Below, piece after piece: positions 44,547 through 52,846 of a DNA stretch of 64,000 nt. The stretch comes from CAYPTB01 sp964413535. Its GTDB lineage: Bacteria > Planctomycetota > UBA1135 > GCA-002686595. Below the pieces are notes generated by a model. It did no database searches, was not told the origin of the DNA, and was given only the letters and a program-made list of their open reading frames with translations. Position 1 is the stretch's first letter. Each line of letters opens with the position of its first letter. The position numbers and the translations under genes were made by a program. Location: contig CAYPTB010000054.1 in assembly GCA_964413535.1 (NCBI GenBank), positions 124,001-188,000 of the forward strand, in the 5' to 3' direction.

Positions 44547-45460
44547 CGCAGCAGCGGGACCGCTCGTCGCTCGCGACCGAGCGCGCGAACCCGGCCAGCG
44601 CGGAGCTCGATCGCATGCCGCTGCGCGACGCGCTCGCGCTCTTGGCGGCGGAGGACGCGCACGCGGTCGCGGCCGTGGCGCTGGCGCAGGCGGAGATCGC
44701 CCGCGCAGTCGAGCTCGTCGCGGAGCGGCTCGCGCGCGGCGGACGGCTCCTGTACGTCGGCGCCGGGACGAGCGGGCGCCTGGGAATGCTCGACGCCGTC
44801 GAGTGCCCGCCGACCTTCCACACGCAACCGGAGCTCGTGCAGGCGATCGTGGCGGGCGGGAGCGCCGCGCTCACCGGCGCGGTCGAGGGCGCGGAGGACT
44901 CGCGCGCGGAAGCCGTGCGCGCGCTCGCGGAGCGCGGCGTGGGCGAATCCGACGTCGTCTTCGGCATCACGGCCGGCGGCACGACGCCCTTCGTGCACGC
45001 GGCGCTCGCGGAGGCGCGCGAGCGTGGCGCAGCGACCGTGTTCCTGGCCTGCGTGCCGTTCGACGAGGCACCCGACGCGGCGGACGTCTCGATCCGCGTC
45101 GTGACGGGCCCGGAGGTCGTCACCGGCAGCACGCGCCTGAAGGCGGGCACCGCGACGAAGCTCGTGCTCAATGCCGTGACGACGCTCGCGATGGTGCGGC
45201 TCGGCAAGGTGCACGGGAACCACATGGTCGACCTGCGCCCGACGAACACGAAGCTCGTCGACCGCGCGCAGCGGCTCGTGATGGAGCTCGCCGGCGTCGA
45301 TCGCGCGCGCGCGAGCGAGTTGCTCGCGGCGGCGCACGGCCACGTGAAGGTGGCGGTCGTCGCGCAGCGGCTCGGCATCGACGTCGCGGCGGCGGAGCAC
45401 CGGCTCGCGGAGTGCGACGGCTTCCTGCGCCGCACGCTCGAAGACGCCGCGGGTCATTGA
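44543..45460 (+). CDS. murQ: N-acetylmuramic acid 6-phosphate etherase
   Basis: The 305-residue protein matches MurQ across its length. It has the SIS phosphosugar-binding loop VGAGTSGRLGMLDAVECPPTF with the catalytic-region Glu87, GAVEGAEDS with Glu115, and GITAGGTTPFV. The C-terminal helical domain KVHGNHMVDLRPTN, then LVDRAQRLV, follows. The enzyme cleaves the lactyl ether of MurNAc-6-P in cell-wall recycling. The GTG start overlaps the SDR stop. Its 3' end overlaps the convergent gene by seven bases, and this junction is duplicated at 48014-48102. Confidence 0.95.
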   Translation: MTQQRDRSSLATERANPASAELDRMPLRDALALLAAEDAHAVAAVALAQAEIARAVELVAERLARGGRLLYVGAGTSGRLGMLDAVECPPTFHTQPELVQAIVAGGSAALTGAVEGAEDSRAEAVRALAERGVGESDVVFGITAGGTTPFVHAALAEARERGAATVFLACVPFDEAPDAADVSIRVVTGPEVVTGSTRLKAGTATKLVLNAVTTLAMVRLGKVHGNHMVDLRPTNTKLVDRAQRLVMELAGVDRARASELLAAAHGHVKVAVVAQRLGIDVAAAEHRLAECDGFLRRTLEDAAGH

Positions 45461-45493
45461 ACGTCGACCACGAGCCCGTCGACGAAGACGAAG
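45405..45493. repeat. Left copy of an 89-bp direct repeat (murQ 3' junction)
   Basis: This stretch covers the last murQ codons and the antisense end of the convergent small-protein gene. It aligns without gaps to 48014-48102 at 75 of 89 positions. Both stop codons (murQ TGA and the antisense TGA) have counterparts in the other copy. Confidence 0.88.
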
Positions 45494-46071
45494 TTGTAGG
45501 TCCTCGTCTTATCCAGGTGGGGAATCCGGTCGTAGCCCCAACGCACGCCTTTCTCGTCCACGTGCTGTCGATCCGGCTTCCCGTAGGCCTCGATGACATC
45601 TTCGTAGGACCAAAGTAGGTGATCGTGGCTCGAGGTCCTGATGTGGTCCTCGAAGGGGATCGCGCGATCGATCCACGCGAGCGCGCGAATGTCGAGTGTC
45701 GGTGCGCCGGTGGGGACGCGCTCGCGGCGACCCGACTCGTGCGACGCCGTGGAAGGGGACGAGTTCGTTGCGCCCGCCTGCAGCGACTGCAACTGCCGCT
45801 CGACACGCGCCTCTGCGTCGGCGTCGGAGGTCACGGCGCGACGCGGACTCTCGCGCAAGGCTTCGGTGTTCGCCTGCAGCGCATCCACTAGCTCGCGCAA
45901 CTGGGCGAGCAGCTGCGCGTCGCTCGCTCCGTGGGGCGACGCAGCTTCCTGCAGCGGTCGCGCGACGACCGGTTCCGGCGGAGCGACGTGGGCCAGGGCG
46001 CTCGCGGCGAAGCCGAAGAGCGCTCCCGCGACGAAGGTCGTGAGTCCGAGCACGAGTGGCTGAGTGGCCAT
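45454..46071 (-). CDS. Membrane-anchored protein of unknown function
   Basis: The 205-residue protein has an N-terminal membrane helix (residues 6-28) and a Glu/Gln-rich helical linker (about 50-100). The C-terminal globular part reads DVIEAYGKPDRQHVDEKGVRWGYDR, then YNFVFVDGLVVDVQ. A short G-x-P turn, a W-x-Y strand and a final F-x-F-x-x-G-x-V strand recall BamE/SmpA-like small envelope domains, but this is only a fold-level suggestion. It converges on murQ with a 7-base overlap. Its 3' end is part of the repeated junction. Confidence 0.75.
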   Translation of the reverse strand: MATQPLVLGLTTFVAGALFGFAASALAHVAPPEPVVARPLQEAASPHGASDAQLLAQLRELVDALQANTEALRESPRRAVTSDADAEARVERQLQSLQAGATNSSPSTASHESGRRERVPTGAPTLDIRALAWIDRAIPFEDHIRTSSHDHLLWSYEDVIEAYGKPDRQHVDEKGVRWGYDRIPHLDKTRTYNFVFVDGLVVDVQ

Positions 46072-46318
46072 GGCGAGCTCTCCTGGTTCGAGGAAGGGAT
46101 CGAGGCTTGTCCGGACGTCCCATGCGAGTTCCTCGCTCGAGCCGTCGGACGCGGAATCATCTGGCGGGAAGGGGTTCTCGGCCAGGTCGAAGAGCTATGG
46201 GGGCTCGACGCGAAGCTCTACCGCCGGACGCGGCTCGTAATCGGAGCTCGCGGACGTCGATCGCGCGCGCGAGCGAGGTTTCAAGAGCTCGCAAGCACGC
46301 AGGACTTCGCCGTCGTCA

Positions 46319-47813
46319 TCAGGGTGCGTCACGCTTCGGCCTCGATGCGAGGAGCGCGCGCCCCTTGTCCGTGAGGCGATACCGTTGGAAGCGGCTGCGC
46401 GGCTTGTCGGGGACCGTCATCTCGATCAGACCGGCCTCGAGCGCTGGTTGCAGGTAGGCCTTGCGGAAGTGCTCGTCGTCTCTCAGGCCGAGGACGCCTT
46501 GGAGTTGCTGGCGGGTCATCTCTCCGACCAGCGCGCGCGCCAGCCTCTCGGGGGTGACTTCCGGGGTGACTTCCGGGGTGACTTCCCCTGTGACGATTTC
46601 GAGGCCGCGTTGCGGCCGCCGCCGGAGGGTGACGACGAAGCCATCCCCCAAGGCGAACTCCGGCTCGGGGAGCCCGGCTGCGACGCAGCGGGCGATCATG
46701 TCCCGCGTGCCCGTGCCCATGCGCTCGATGTGTCGCCAGGTAGAGCGGCTCGGCGAGCAGCGGATTGGCGGGCACCGACCCGTGCGGCCCGCGGAGCATC
46801 TCCAGGGTGAGCGACGGCGGCAGGGTCCCGGGGTTCCAGACCTCCAGCCTGTCGGCAAAGAGCATCACCTGCACGCTACCGTTGCTCGTGTAGTCACGGT
46901 GGGCGACGGCGTTGACGACCGCCTCGCGCACGACCTCGAGCGGCATTTCGTACGCGACCGGCGCCTGCGTGCTTCGCTCGCGCGTGCCTACGGCCAGGTT
47001 CAGCTTCGCCATGACGAAGTCCACCGCCTGATCGACGAGGTCGAAGACCGTTCCCTTGTACACCTGGTACGACGGGATCGGCTTGGTCACCTCGCTCCCA
47101 TGGAAGTGAGCGCACTTGACCTCCGATGAGATGAGGAAACGTTGCGGCTGTAGCCCAAAGAGCAGCACCGCTGCATGCGTCGGTCGCGCGTCGTCCAGCA
47201 GGTGCAGGTGGGTCAGCAACTCCTCGGCGGTCGAGTCTTCGGGCAGGGAAAAACCCCTCGCTCGACGCGCGAGCGCGCTGAACGCCGCAATGCGTTCGCC
47301 ATCCAGATCGGCGAGGGTTGCTCGGGGACAGGGCGCCGCATCGAAAGGCCCCGTGCGAATCAACTCGCGGTCTTCGAGGTACTGCACCAAGGCGGCATAC
47401 AGGCCGCCGATCAACTCGTGAGTCGAGGTGAAACGGCGGCGGACGAGCTGCGTTTCGGCCTTCGCTATCAGCGCCTTCGCTTTGGGCTGACGCTCGGCGT
47501 CGCCGGAGCTCTTGACGAAGACGAGCCTGGTCTTCCTCTCTTGGGTAGCCCGATCGAACTCGCGCTCGGTAGGCGAGATTCCCTCGTCGTCCTCGAAGCC
47601 GTAGTCGCTTCCGAACAGGCCGAGGTAGACATCACACCGATCCACCTCGCTCAGGTAAATCTGGTCGGCGCGTCGGTCCCGCGCCGGCAGATCCTCGAAG
47701 AGGAAGACCGAGAAGAACCGGCGCAGCAGGGCATCGCCCTCGACGAAGTCGCGTATCGCGCGTCTTTCTTCCGCGAGCTCCTTCTGAACGCTGCTGACGA
47801 AGACGCGCTCCAT
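46319..47813 (-). CDS. DUF4062 plus HATPase_c_4 (COG2865-type) regulator with apparent +1 frameshift
   Basis: The protein starts with DUF4062 (MERVFVSSVQKELAEERRAI, then DVYLGLFGSDYG). A COG2865-like ATP-binding region follows (LEVVREAVVNAVAHRDYTSN, then DRLEVWNPGTLPPSL). Near 46725-46740 the homology shifts by one base and continues as HIERMGTGTRDMIARC, VTLRRR, a VTPE repeat and a winged helix ending in RSRFQRYRLTDKGR. Removing one base gives a protein of about 497 residues. The usual AlbA_2 domain is missing, its place apparently taken by DUF4062. Related proteins occur in defence and regulatory contexts; the role here is unknown. It lies between the two copies of the murQ junction. Confidence 0.75.
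46551..46586. repeat. Perfect 12-bp tandem repeat, three units
   Basis: GGGGTGACTTCC occurs three times head to tail. On the coding (minus) strand each unit encodes VTPE, giving the EVTPEVTPEVTPE linker before the winged helix. Such VTPE runs are typical of this family and are prone to copy-number change. Confidence 0.9.
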
Positions 47814-48013
47814 CACGTGCGCAGCGTACGGGCACGCACGCTCTGCAAGCCGCCCGTTCTTCTCGTCGGAACTTGCAAAGAGTGGTTTCGTCGAGGGGGC
47901 ATGATCGCGTGAAGCAACGGAACGGCGCGCTTCGGTCGCCATGATGTCCAAGTCGACGAGGAACTGCCAAGGCCAAGCACCAGGCACGACGCGTTGACGT
48001 GCCGAGGGCTTGT

Positions 48014-48102
48014 TCGCGAAGTGCGACGGCTTCCTGCGCCGCGCGCTCGAAGACGCAGGCAGTCAGTAGAGCGCGACCACGAGCCCGTCGACGAAGCGGA
48101 AG
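48014..48102. pseudogene. Right copy of the murQ 3' junction (truncated remnant)
   Basis: This 89-bp stretch aligns gap-free to 45405-45493 at 84 percent. On the plus strand it still reads FAKCDGFLRRALEDAGSQ and then a stop, matching the MurQ C-terminus LAECDGFLRRTLEDAAGH. On the minus strand it still reads FRFVDGLVVALY and then a stop, matching the small protein's FVFVDGLVVDVQ. Neither gene continues beyond the repeat. It lies directly before the end of the amidase gene. Confidence 0.88.
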
Positions 48103-48105
48103 GGG

Positions 48106-49047
48106 CTAGGGCGCAGGCTCGCGCAGGAGGTGCTCGGTGCGCGCGAGGAAGCGCTTCCAGTCGAAGGCGGGGCCGGGATCGGTCTTGTCGCGCGTGACGT
48201 GGTAGTGGCCGAGGATGCCGCCGAAGTCGGCGAACTCCTCGGCGCCGAGGGCCTGCGCGCGCACGCGGCCGGCCGAGTCGACGGGAACGGCGAGCTCGAT
48301 CTGCGGGAAGCTCCGCACGAGCACGGTGGCGAGCTGCGCGAGCGTCTCGTACTGCTCGGGCGTGAAGTCGTACTGCTCGTAGAGCGTTCCGTGGATGGGG
48401 CCCCGGAGCTTCTGCGCGCGCGCGGGTCGCGGCACGAAGCCGCGCGTGCGGATCCCGTTGCCGTCGCCCTCCGGCAGCACGACGCGCACGCCGCCCGCGT
48501 CGCGCCGATACCACCGCTCGAGCGTGCCGTCGCCGGGCGGATAGGCGCCGATCTGCGCGATCTCGATGCCGATCGAGCGCGGGTTCGCCTGCCGCGCGTG
48601 CCAGGCGGTCTCCGCGAGGTCGAGGGTTTGGTAGAGCGTTCCGTCGACGTCGAGCAGGAAGTGCACGGACAGACCGCGCCCCTCGAGGACCGCGAAGCAG
48701 CGCCGGCTCGTCCCGCACGCGTCGTAGTGCAGGACGAGCTGGTCGATCACGCGCGCGAGACCCGCGGGCGAAGCGACGCGCGCGCCGGGCGACGCCGGAT
48801 CCTCGCGCCCGGGCGCGAAGCTCGCGCGCGTTCCCGCGCGTGCATAGGCGTTCATGCCGCCGGGCTCGCTCCACAGCACGACCGGCGCGTCGATCGGAAG
48901 GCGCCGACCGGCCGCGACGATCGCCCGACCGGGGCGGGAGGCCTCCGTCCCGGCCGCGAGCTCGCGCTCGTTCGAGCGCTCGCGGATCGGCAGGGAATCG
49001 CCGCGCTGCCACGGTCGCGCGCTCGTGTCGAGCGGCGTCGTTCCCAC
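48106..49047 (-). CDS. N-acetylmuramoyl-L-alanine amidase (Amidase_2), probable lipoprotein
   Basis: The protein has an Amidase_2/AmpD-type core. Zinc-site residues appear as LHYDACG (His107), AWHARQANPRSIGIEI (His150 and Glu162) and GILGHYHVTRDKTDPGPAFDW. It cleaves the amide between MurNAc and L-Ala. GTG 49047 is the only usual start I find in frame. The frame upstream, however, encodes a convincing lipoprotein signal, KLSALVAWLALCASAC, directly joined to VGTTPLD. The true start may therefore be an unusual codon further up (an ATC at about 49146 follows a GAGG), or a base is wrong. With murQ it supports cell-wall recycling. Confidence 0.85.
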   Translation of the reverse strand: MGTTPLDTSARPWQRGDSLPIRERSNERELAAGTEASRPGRAIVAAGRRLPIDAPVVLWSEPGGMNAYARAGTRASFAPGREDPASPGARVASPAGLARVIDQLVLHYDACGTSRRCFAVLEGRGLSVHFLLDVDGTLYQTLDLAETAWHARQANPRSIGIEIAQIGAYPPGDGTLERWYRRDAGGVRVVLPEGDGNGIRTRGFVPRPARAQKLRGPIHGTLYEQYDFTPEQYETLAQLATVLVRSFPQIELAVPVDSAGRVRAQALGAEEFADFGGILGHYHVTRDKTDPGPAFDWKRFLARTEHLLREPAP

Positions 49048-49210
49048 GCACGCCGACGCGCAGAGCGCGAGCCACGCGACGAGGGCGCTGAGCTTCGCCC
49101 GTTGGGCGCGACGCGGGGAAGGGTTTCGAAGACTCGAGCGGAAGATGGCGGACCTCGGAGGCGGACCGCCGAGGATAGGGCCGCCGACGGCCGAGGGAAG
49201 TCTTCGGGCG

Positions 49211-49930
49211 CTAACCCGCGAAAGTCTTGGGAGCCTCGCGCGGGTTGGCCTGCACCCGCTGCGCGTGCTCGAGGCTCGCCTCCGAGGAGGGACCGCCGCG
49301 GTTGGCGTCGACGAGCACCAGCACCTGGAAGCTCAGGTTGCACACGAACACGAGCGCGAAGGCCACGGCTTGACGCAGGGCGCCGCGCGAGAGCTCCGTG
49401 AAGGCGTTCACGACCTCGTCGCTCTGGGCGCGCGCGCTCGAGCAGAACTTGCGCGCCCCGACGCAGTCGAAGCGGATGCGCCACCAGTTCGCGAGCGAGT
49501 ACGTGCACAAGAGGGCGCTGCCGAGCCCGATCAGGTGATGGCCCGTCAGCGTGGTCGTGCCGGTCATGCAAACGGAGACCACGCCGCAGAAGAGGAGCGC
49601 GCACAGCACGCGCACGATGTTGTGCACCTGCCAGCGGAAGTAGCGGTGCAGGATCGTGCGCGACTGCAGATGGGTGAAGGTCGTGGTGCTCTTCACGGCG
49701 CTCTCCACGTCCGCTCGGTGGCCGGGCAGCACGCTGGAGAGCTTCTCCACCGCGCGGCACAGGCCCGGGTTGCGGATCACCAGGAACGCGAGCCAGCCGC
49801 CCGCCTGCCGGTCGGCCTCCGTGCGCGGCAACGCGAGCCCCGCCAGGAACGATCCGCGCCGGACGCGGAGCCCACAGAACACGCCCGCGGCCGCACAGCC
49901 GACCAGCGCGATGACCAAGATCGCATGCAT
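49211..49930 (-). CDS. Membrane protein of unknown function
   Basis: The 239-residue protein has an N-terminal helix (residues 3-19), two central helices (VLCALLFCGVVSVCM and LIGLGSALLCTYSLA) and one near the C-terminus (AVAFALVFVCNLSFQVLVLV). A soluble loop at about 40-100 contains LQSRTILHRYFRWQVHNI. I do not recognise a family. ATG 49930 is chosen because it opens the first helix; the frame upstream to 50095 is arginine-rich. It sits between the amidase and the arsenosugar genes. Confidence 0.65.
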   Translation of the reverse strand: MHAILVIALVGCAAAGVFCGLRVRRGSFLAGLALPRTEADRQAGGWLAFLVIRNPGLCRAVEKLSSVLPGHRADVESAVKSTTTFTHLQSRTILHRYFRWQVHNIVRVLCALLFCGVVSVCMTGTTTLTGHHLIGLGSALLCTYSLANWWRIRFDCVGARKFCSSARAQSDEVVNAFTELSRGALRQAVAFALVFVCNLSFQVLVLVDANRGGPSSEASLEHAQRVQANPREAPKTFAG

Positions 49931-50108
49931 GGAGCTCGAATCCCTTCCCCTGTCATGGACTCGCGAAAGGCCTTCCCCGGCCCCCCGCAGGTTCCCTTCC
50001 CGGTTGCCGATCGGAGCGGCCGGCGAGCGGTCTTGAGACCGGGGCCGACCGATACCCAGGACATACGCCGACCCGCCGACGGGGCTCCGCGCCAATCTTT
50101 CCTAGGCC

Positions 50109-51185
50109 TCAGACCGTCGCGCCGCCGCACGAGGAGCCCGCCCCGGCGGTGCAGCCGAAGCAGTGCCGGCCGGTCGCGATGCGGCGCGTGTCGAGGCGCG
50201 AGAGATCGAAGTCGTCGAGGTGCCGCGGGGCTCCGAAGCCGATCTCGAGGTCGAGCATTTGGTTGAAGTCGCAGTCGAAGAGGCGGCCGTCCCAGCCGAC
50301 GCTCAGCGTGTTGCGGCACATGACGCTCGCCGCCGCGACCGGATTGAAGGCCGAGACGAGCGTCCGCAGGTAGTCGTCGAGGTTGCCCGAGGTCTCCAGC
50401 CACTCGAGGTAGCGGTTGATCGGCATGTTCGTGATCGTGTAGAGCTCATCGAACACGATCCCGTGCAAGCGCAGGAGCTCGCGCTTCCACTCGGCCTCCA
50501 GCGCGACCTGGCCGGACGGCAGGAAGGCTCCCACGGGATTGGCGACGAGCACGAGGCGCAGGCCGCTCCCGGGCTGACCGTAGCCCTTCGCGTTGAGGCG
50601 CTTCAGGGCCTCGATCGAGAGCTCGAACACGCCGTCGCCGCGCTGGCGGTCGGTGTTGAGCCGGCGGTAGTGCGGCAGCGAGCAGACGACCTCGACTTCG
50701 TTCCGAGCCAGGAACTCCGGCAGGTCGGCGAAGGGCTGCGCCACGAGGATCGTGAGGTTCGAGCGTTCGATCACGCGGCGCCCGAGTCGCCGCGACTCCT
50801 CCACCAGGTAGCGGAACTCCGGGCACATCTCGGGCGCGCCGCCGGTGATGTCGACCGTCGGGATGTCGGTCGCGGCGAGCACCTGCATGCAGCGCTCGGC
50901 GGTCGCGCGCGTCATCGTCTCCACGCGCTCGGGTCCCGCGTCGACGTGGCAGTGCGCGCAAGTCTGGTTGCACATCCGACCGACGTTGATCTGGAAGACC
51001 TCGATGCCCGTGGCCGTGAGCGGGTGGAGGCCGGCCGTCTCGAGGTGGCGGTCGAAGTCCGCACCGTGCTCGCCCGAGACCTCCACGCGCGCGAGCCGCG
51101 CGATCTGCGCGCGCGGATCCGCGAGCGGGCTCTGCTTGCGCAGCAGAGTGGGCTTCACCTTCGGGACGCGCAGGGCTTCGCTCAT
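50109..51185 (-). CDS. arsS: Arsenosugar biosynthesis radical SAM protein ArsS
   Basis: The 358-residue enzyme has the radical SAM cluster CNQTCAHCH (Cys72, Cys76, Cys79). The DUF3641 C-terminal domain contains MCRNTLSVGWDGRLFDCDFNQ and a cysteine tail FGCTAGAGSSCGG. This domain order identifies ArsS, which builds arsenosugars from methylated arsenic and S-adenosylmethionine. It starts four bases after the peroxidase-like gene, so the two are co-transcribed. An arsM methyltransferase, normally needed upstream, is not in this window. Confidence 0.95.
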   Translation of the reverse strand: MSEALRVPKVKPTLLRKQSPLADPRAQIARLARVEVSGEHGADFDRHLETAGLHPLTATGIEVFQINVGRMCNQTCAHCHVDAGPERVETMTRATAERCMQVLAATDIPTVDITGGAPEMCPEFRYLVEESRRLGRRVIERSNLTILVAQPFADLPEFLARNEVEVVCSLPHYRRLNTDRQRGDGVFELSIEALKRLNAKGYGQPGSGLRLVLVANPVGAFLPSGQVALEAEWKRELLRLHGIVFDELYTITNMPINRYLEWLETSGNLDDYLRTLVSAFNPVAAASVMCRNTLSVGWDGRLFDCDFNQMLDLEIGFGAPRHLDDFDLSRLDTRRIATGRHCFGCTAGAGSSCGGATV

Positions 51186-51189
51186 GGGC

Positions 51190-51522
51190 TCACATGCCGA
51201 GGCGGTCGGCGACCTCGCGCATCTGCATCCCGTGGACGAGCGAGGCTCCGCCGCGGATGGCCGCGCTCACGTGGACGACCTCGGTCAACTGCTCCGCGTC
51301 GCAGCCCTTCGCCAGCGCGTCCTGCGTGTAGGCGTCGATGCAGTACGGGCACTGCACCGCGTGGGCGACGCCGAGCGCGATGAGCGACTTCTCGCGACTC
51401 GTGAGCGCGCCGTCCGCCATCGCGCTCGTGTACCAGTCGAAGAACTTCTTCCCGAGCTCCGGGGCGAAGTCGGAGATGTGGGAGAAGTTGGCGAGGTGGT
51501 CGCTGTGGTAGTAGCCCGTCAT
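51190..51522 (-). CDS. Arsenosugar biosynthesis-associated peroxidase-like protein (AhpD-like)
   Basis: The 110-residue protein is an AhpD/carboxymuconolactone decarboxylase-fold protein. The redox pair Cys58 and Cys61 is in AHAVQCPYCIDAYTQDAL, and EKSLIALGVA lies before it. This family is regularly found next to arsS, as here. The ATG at 51522 has an AGGA ribosome-binding site; the frame extends upstream to 51621 without homology. The exact role in arsenosugar formation is not established; a thiol-dependent reduction is likely. Confidence 0.92.
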   Translation of the reverse strand: MTGYYHSDHLANFSHISDFAPELGKKFFDWYTSAMADGALTSREKSLIALGVAHAVQCPYCIDAYTQDALAKGCDAEQLTEVVHVSAAIRGGASLVHGMQMREVADRLGM

Positions 51523-51636
51523 GGGATTCCTGGTGTGGGTGGAGGCTCGTCCCCCATAAGAGCATCGCGAAAGCGGTGCCGACGGCGCAACTCCCTGCCG
51601 CGAGCACTTGCACGGCCGCAATGATCGCGAACGCGC

Positions 51637-52497
51637 TCAGCGTTTGGTCCAGCCGAAGTTGATCGACCTCCGAATCTCCTCGTCTTGGCGCGCGTAGGGA
51701 CCGGTAACGCGCTCGGGGTAGCTCAACATCATGGAGCGCAGCTCGACCTGGCCGCCGACCGCGATTAGCAAGTGGTACTGCAAGAAGATGGACGTCAGCC
51801 GCGAACCTCGCATGACGTCGTCGACCTCAAGGCGCAGCGGCTCGAACTGCTCCTGTAGCCATCTTCGGAAGAAGTCCTGCACCTGATCGGGACGTAGATG
51901 TTCATTCGCCACGAGGTTCTTCTCGTTGAACGCCATCGTGACGTCCAAGTATGCGGCGCCTGGACATCCGGTAGCTTCCACCTGCTCAACCGCATCAGCG
52001 ATCGCTTCGATCATCATACCGCGCGACTTCACCCGTTTAGCTTCGACGAAGAAGTAGCGACGACACGCGCGCGTCCGAACGTCCGGACTCTTCACTCCTG
52101 TTCGCGGCGGCACCATTTCCGCCCCGGCACCGCTCCGCCTGAACGTGGTCGCGATGAAAAGTTCGACCTGCGTATCGCGACCTATGGTCTTCCCCCTCGT
52201 TTGCGCGTACGGGAGCGCATGGTCCTTGAGAGCGGCGCGTAGCTTCTCGAGGGGGATGCGTTCCGTTCCGAACTCCCACGGATCGAGGATGAATTCGAAT
52301 AGCTGGAACTCGCGAAGCGACTCCACCGCGGACTCGAACCGGGGGCTCTCCCTCGGAACGAACCTGGTTAACGACCCGTCTTCCGCGAGGAACACGCGAG
52401 CAAGCACGTCCAGACGTGATCCCGGCTTCACGTCGATGTCGAGCGCCTTCAGCGACGCGGAGACGAACTCGATCTGCTGTGAGAGGTTCCGAGACAT
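51637..52497 (-). CDS. Candidate PD-(D/E)XK nuclease-like protein
   Basis: I do not recognise a named family for this 286-residue protein. A plausible PD-(D/E)XK core is visible: Glu112 in a helix (TQVELFIATTF), Asp139 in KSPDVRTR, then a strand with Glu152 and Lys154 in YFFVEAKRVKS. A following helix has AIADAVEQVE. The gene is markedly less GC-rich than its neighbours and stands apart from the arsenic genes, both signs of an accessory gene. No methyltransferase or helicase partner is adjacent. A defence or mobile-element nuclease role is possible but unproven. Confidence 0.6.
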   Translation of the reverse strand: MSRNLSQQIEFVSASLKALDIDVKPGSRLDVLARVFLAEDGSLTRFVPRESPRFESAVESLREFQLFEFILDPWEFGTERIPLEKLRAALKDHALPYAQTRGKTIGRDTQVELFIATTFRRSGAGAEMVPPRTGVKSPDVRTRACRRYFFVEAKRVKSRGMMIEAIADAVEQVEATGCPGAAYLDVTMAFNEKNLVANEHLRPDQVQDFFRRWLQEQFEPLRLEVDDVMRGSRLTSIFLQYHLLIAVGGQVELRSMMLSYPERVTGPYARQDEEIRRSINFGWTKR

Positions 52498-52533
52498 GTA
52501 GCGCGTGAAGAAGACGAAGTCTCCCGCAGGCCC

Positions 52534-52728
52534 TCACGCCTGGCGGATCGGGGGGCGCGAGGGCGTGCAAAGCGGGACGGGCGGCGTGTCTTGCATGGGG
52601 CTCGCCGCCCCGGCCCTCCGGATGGTGGCCAGCCGTTCGCTTCGAGACGCCTTGTCGCTTTCAAACCTACGGTCGAGATGGACGAACTTGCCATCGCTGT
52701 TTGATTCGAAGTCCAGCATGACCCTCAC
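52534..52728 (-). CDS. Possible small protein upstream of the nuclease-like gene
   Basis: A 64-codon frame runs on the same strand and ends 36 bases before the nuclease-like gene. The start (MLDFESNSDGKFVHLDRRFE) is protein-like with low-GC codons, and the end is Pro-rich. It could be a partner gene in the same transcript or a chance frame in acquired DNA. No domain is recognised. Confidence 0.3.
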   Translation of the reverse strand: MRVMLDFESNSDGKFVHLDRRFESDKASRSERLATIRRAGAASPMQDTPPVPLCTPSRPPIRQA

Positions 52729-52846
52729 GTCAGCCCGAGGCGTCGTTGCGGCGGCCGCCCTACACGCGCGACGGGAGCAAGGGCGACAGCGGCGTGAGGA
52801 AATCGCGCGCGGCGAGACGGTTGACCTCGACGACCTCTGAGCTGGC

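Noticed and set aside
46250..46282. CGTCGATCGCGCGCG-like match to an internal murQ segment near 45294
   Set aside because: The similarity is about 23 bases of simple GC-rich sequence and does not continue, unlike the 89-bp repeat.
45931..46374. Plus-strand open frame of about 147 codons with some protein-like segments
   Set aside because: Its first third is exact antisense of the small membrane protein gene and its end overlaps the DUF4062 gene. There is no start signal and no recognisable domain.
46551..46586. 12-bp perfect tandem repeat considered as a CRISPR-like or regulatory array
   Set aside because: It is in frame, encodes VTPE units usual for this protein family, and has no spacers.
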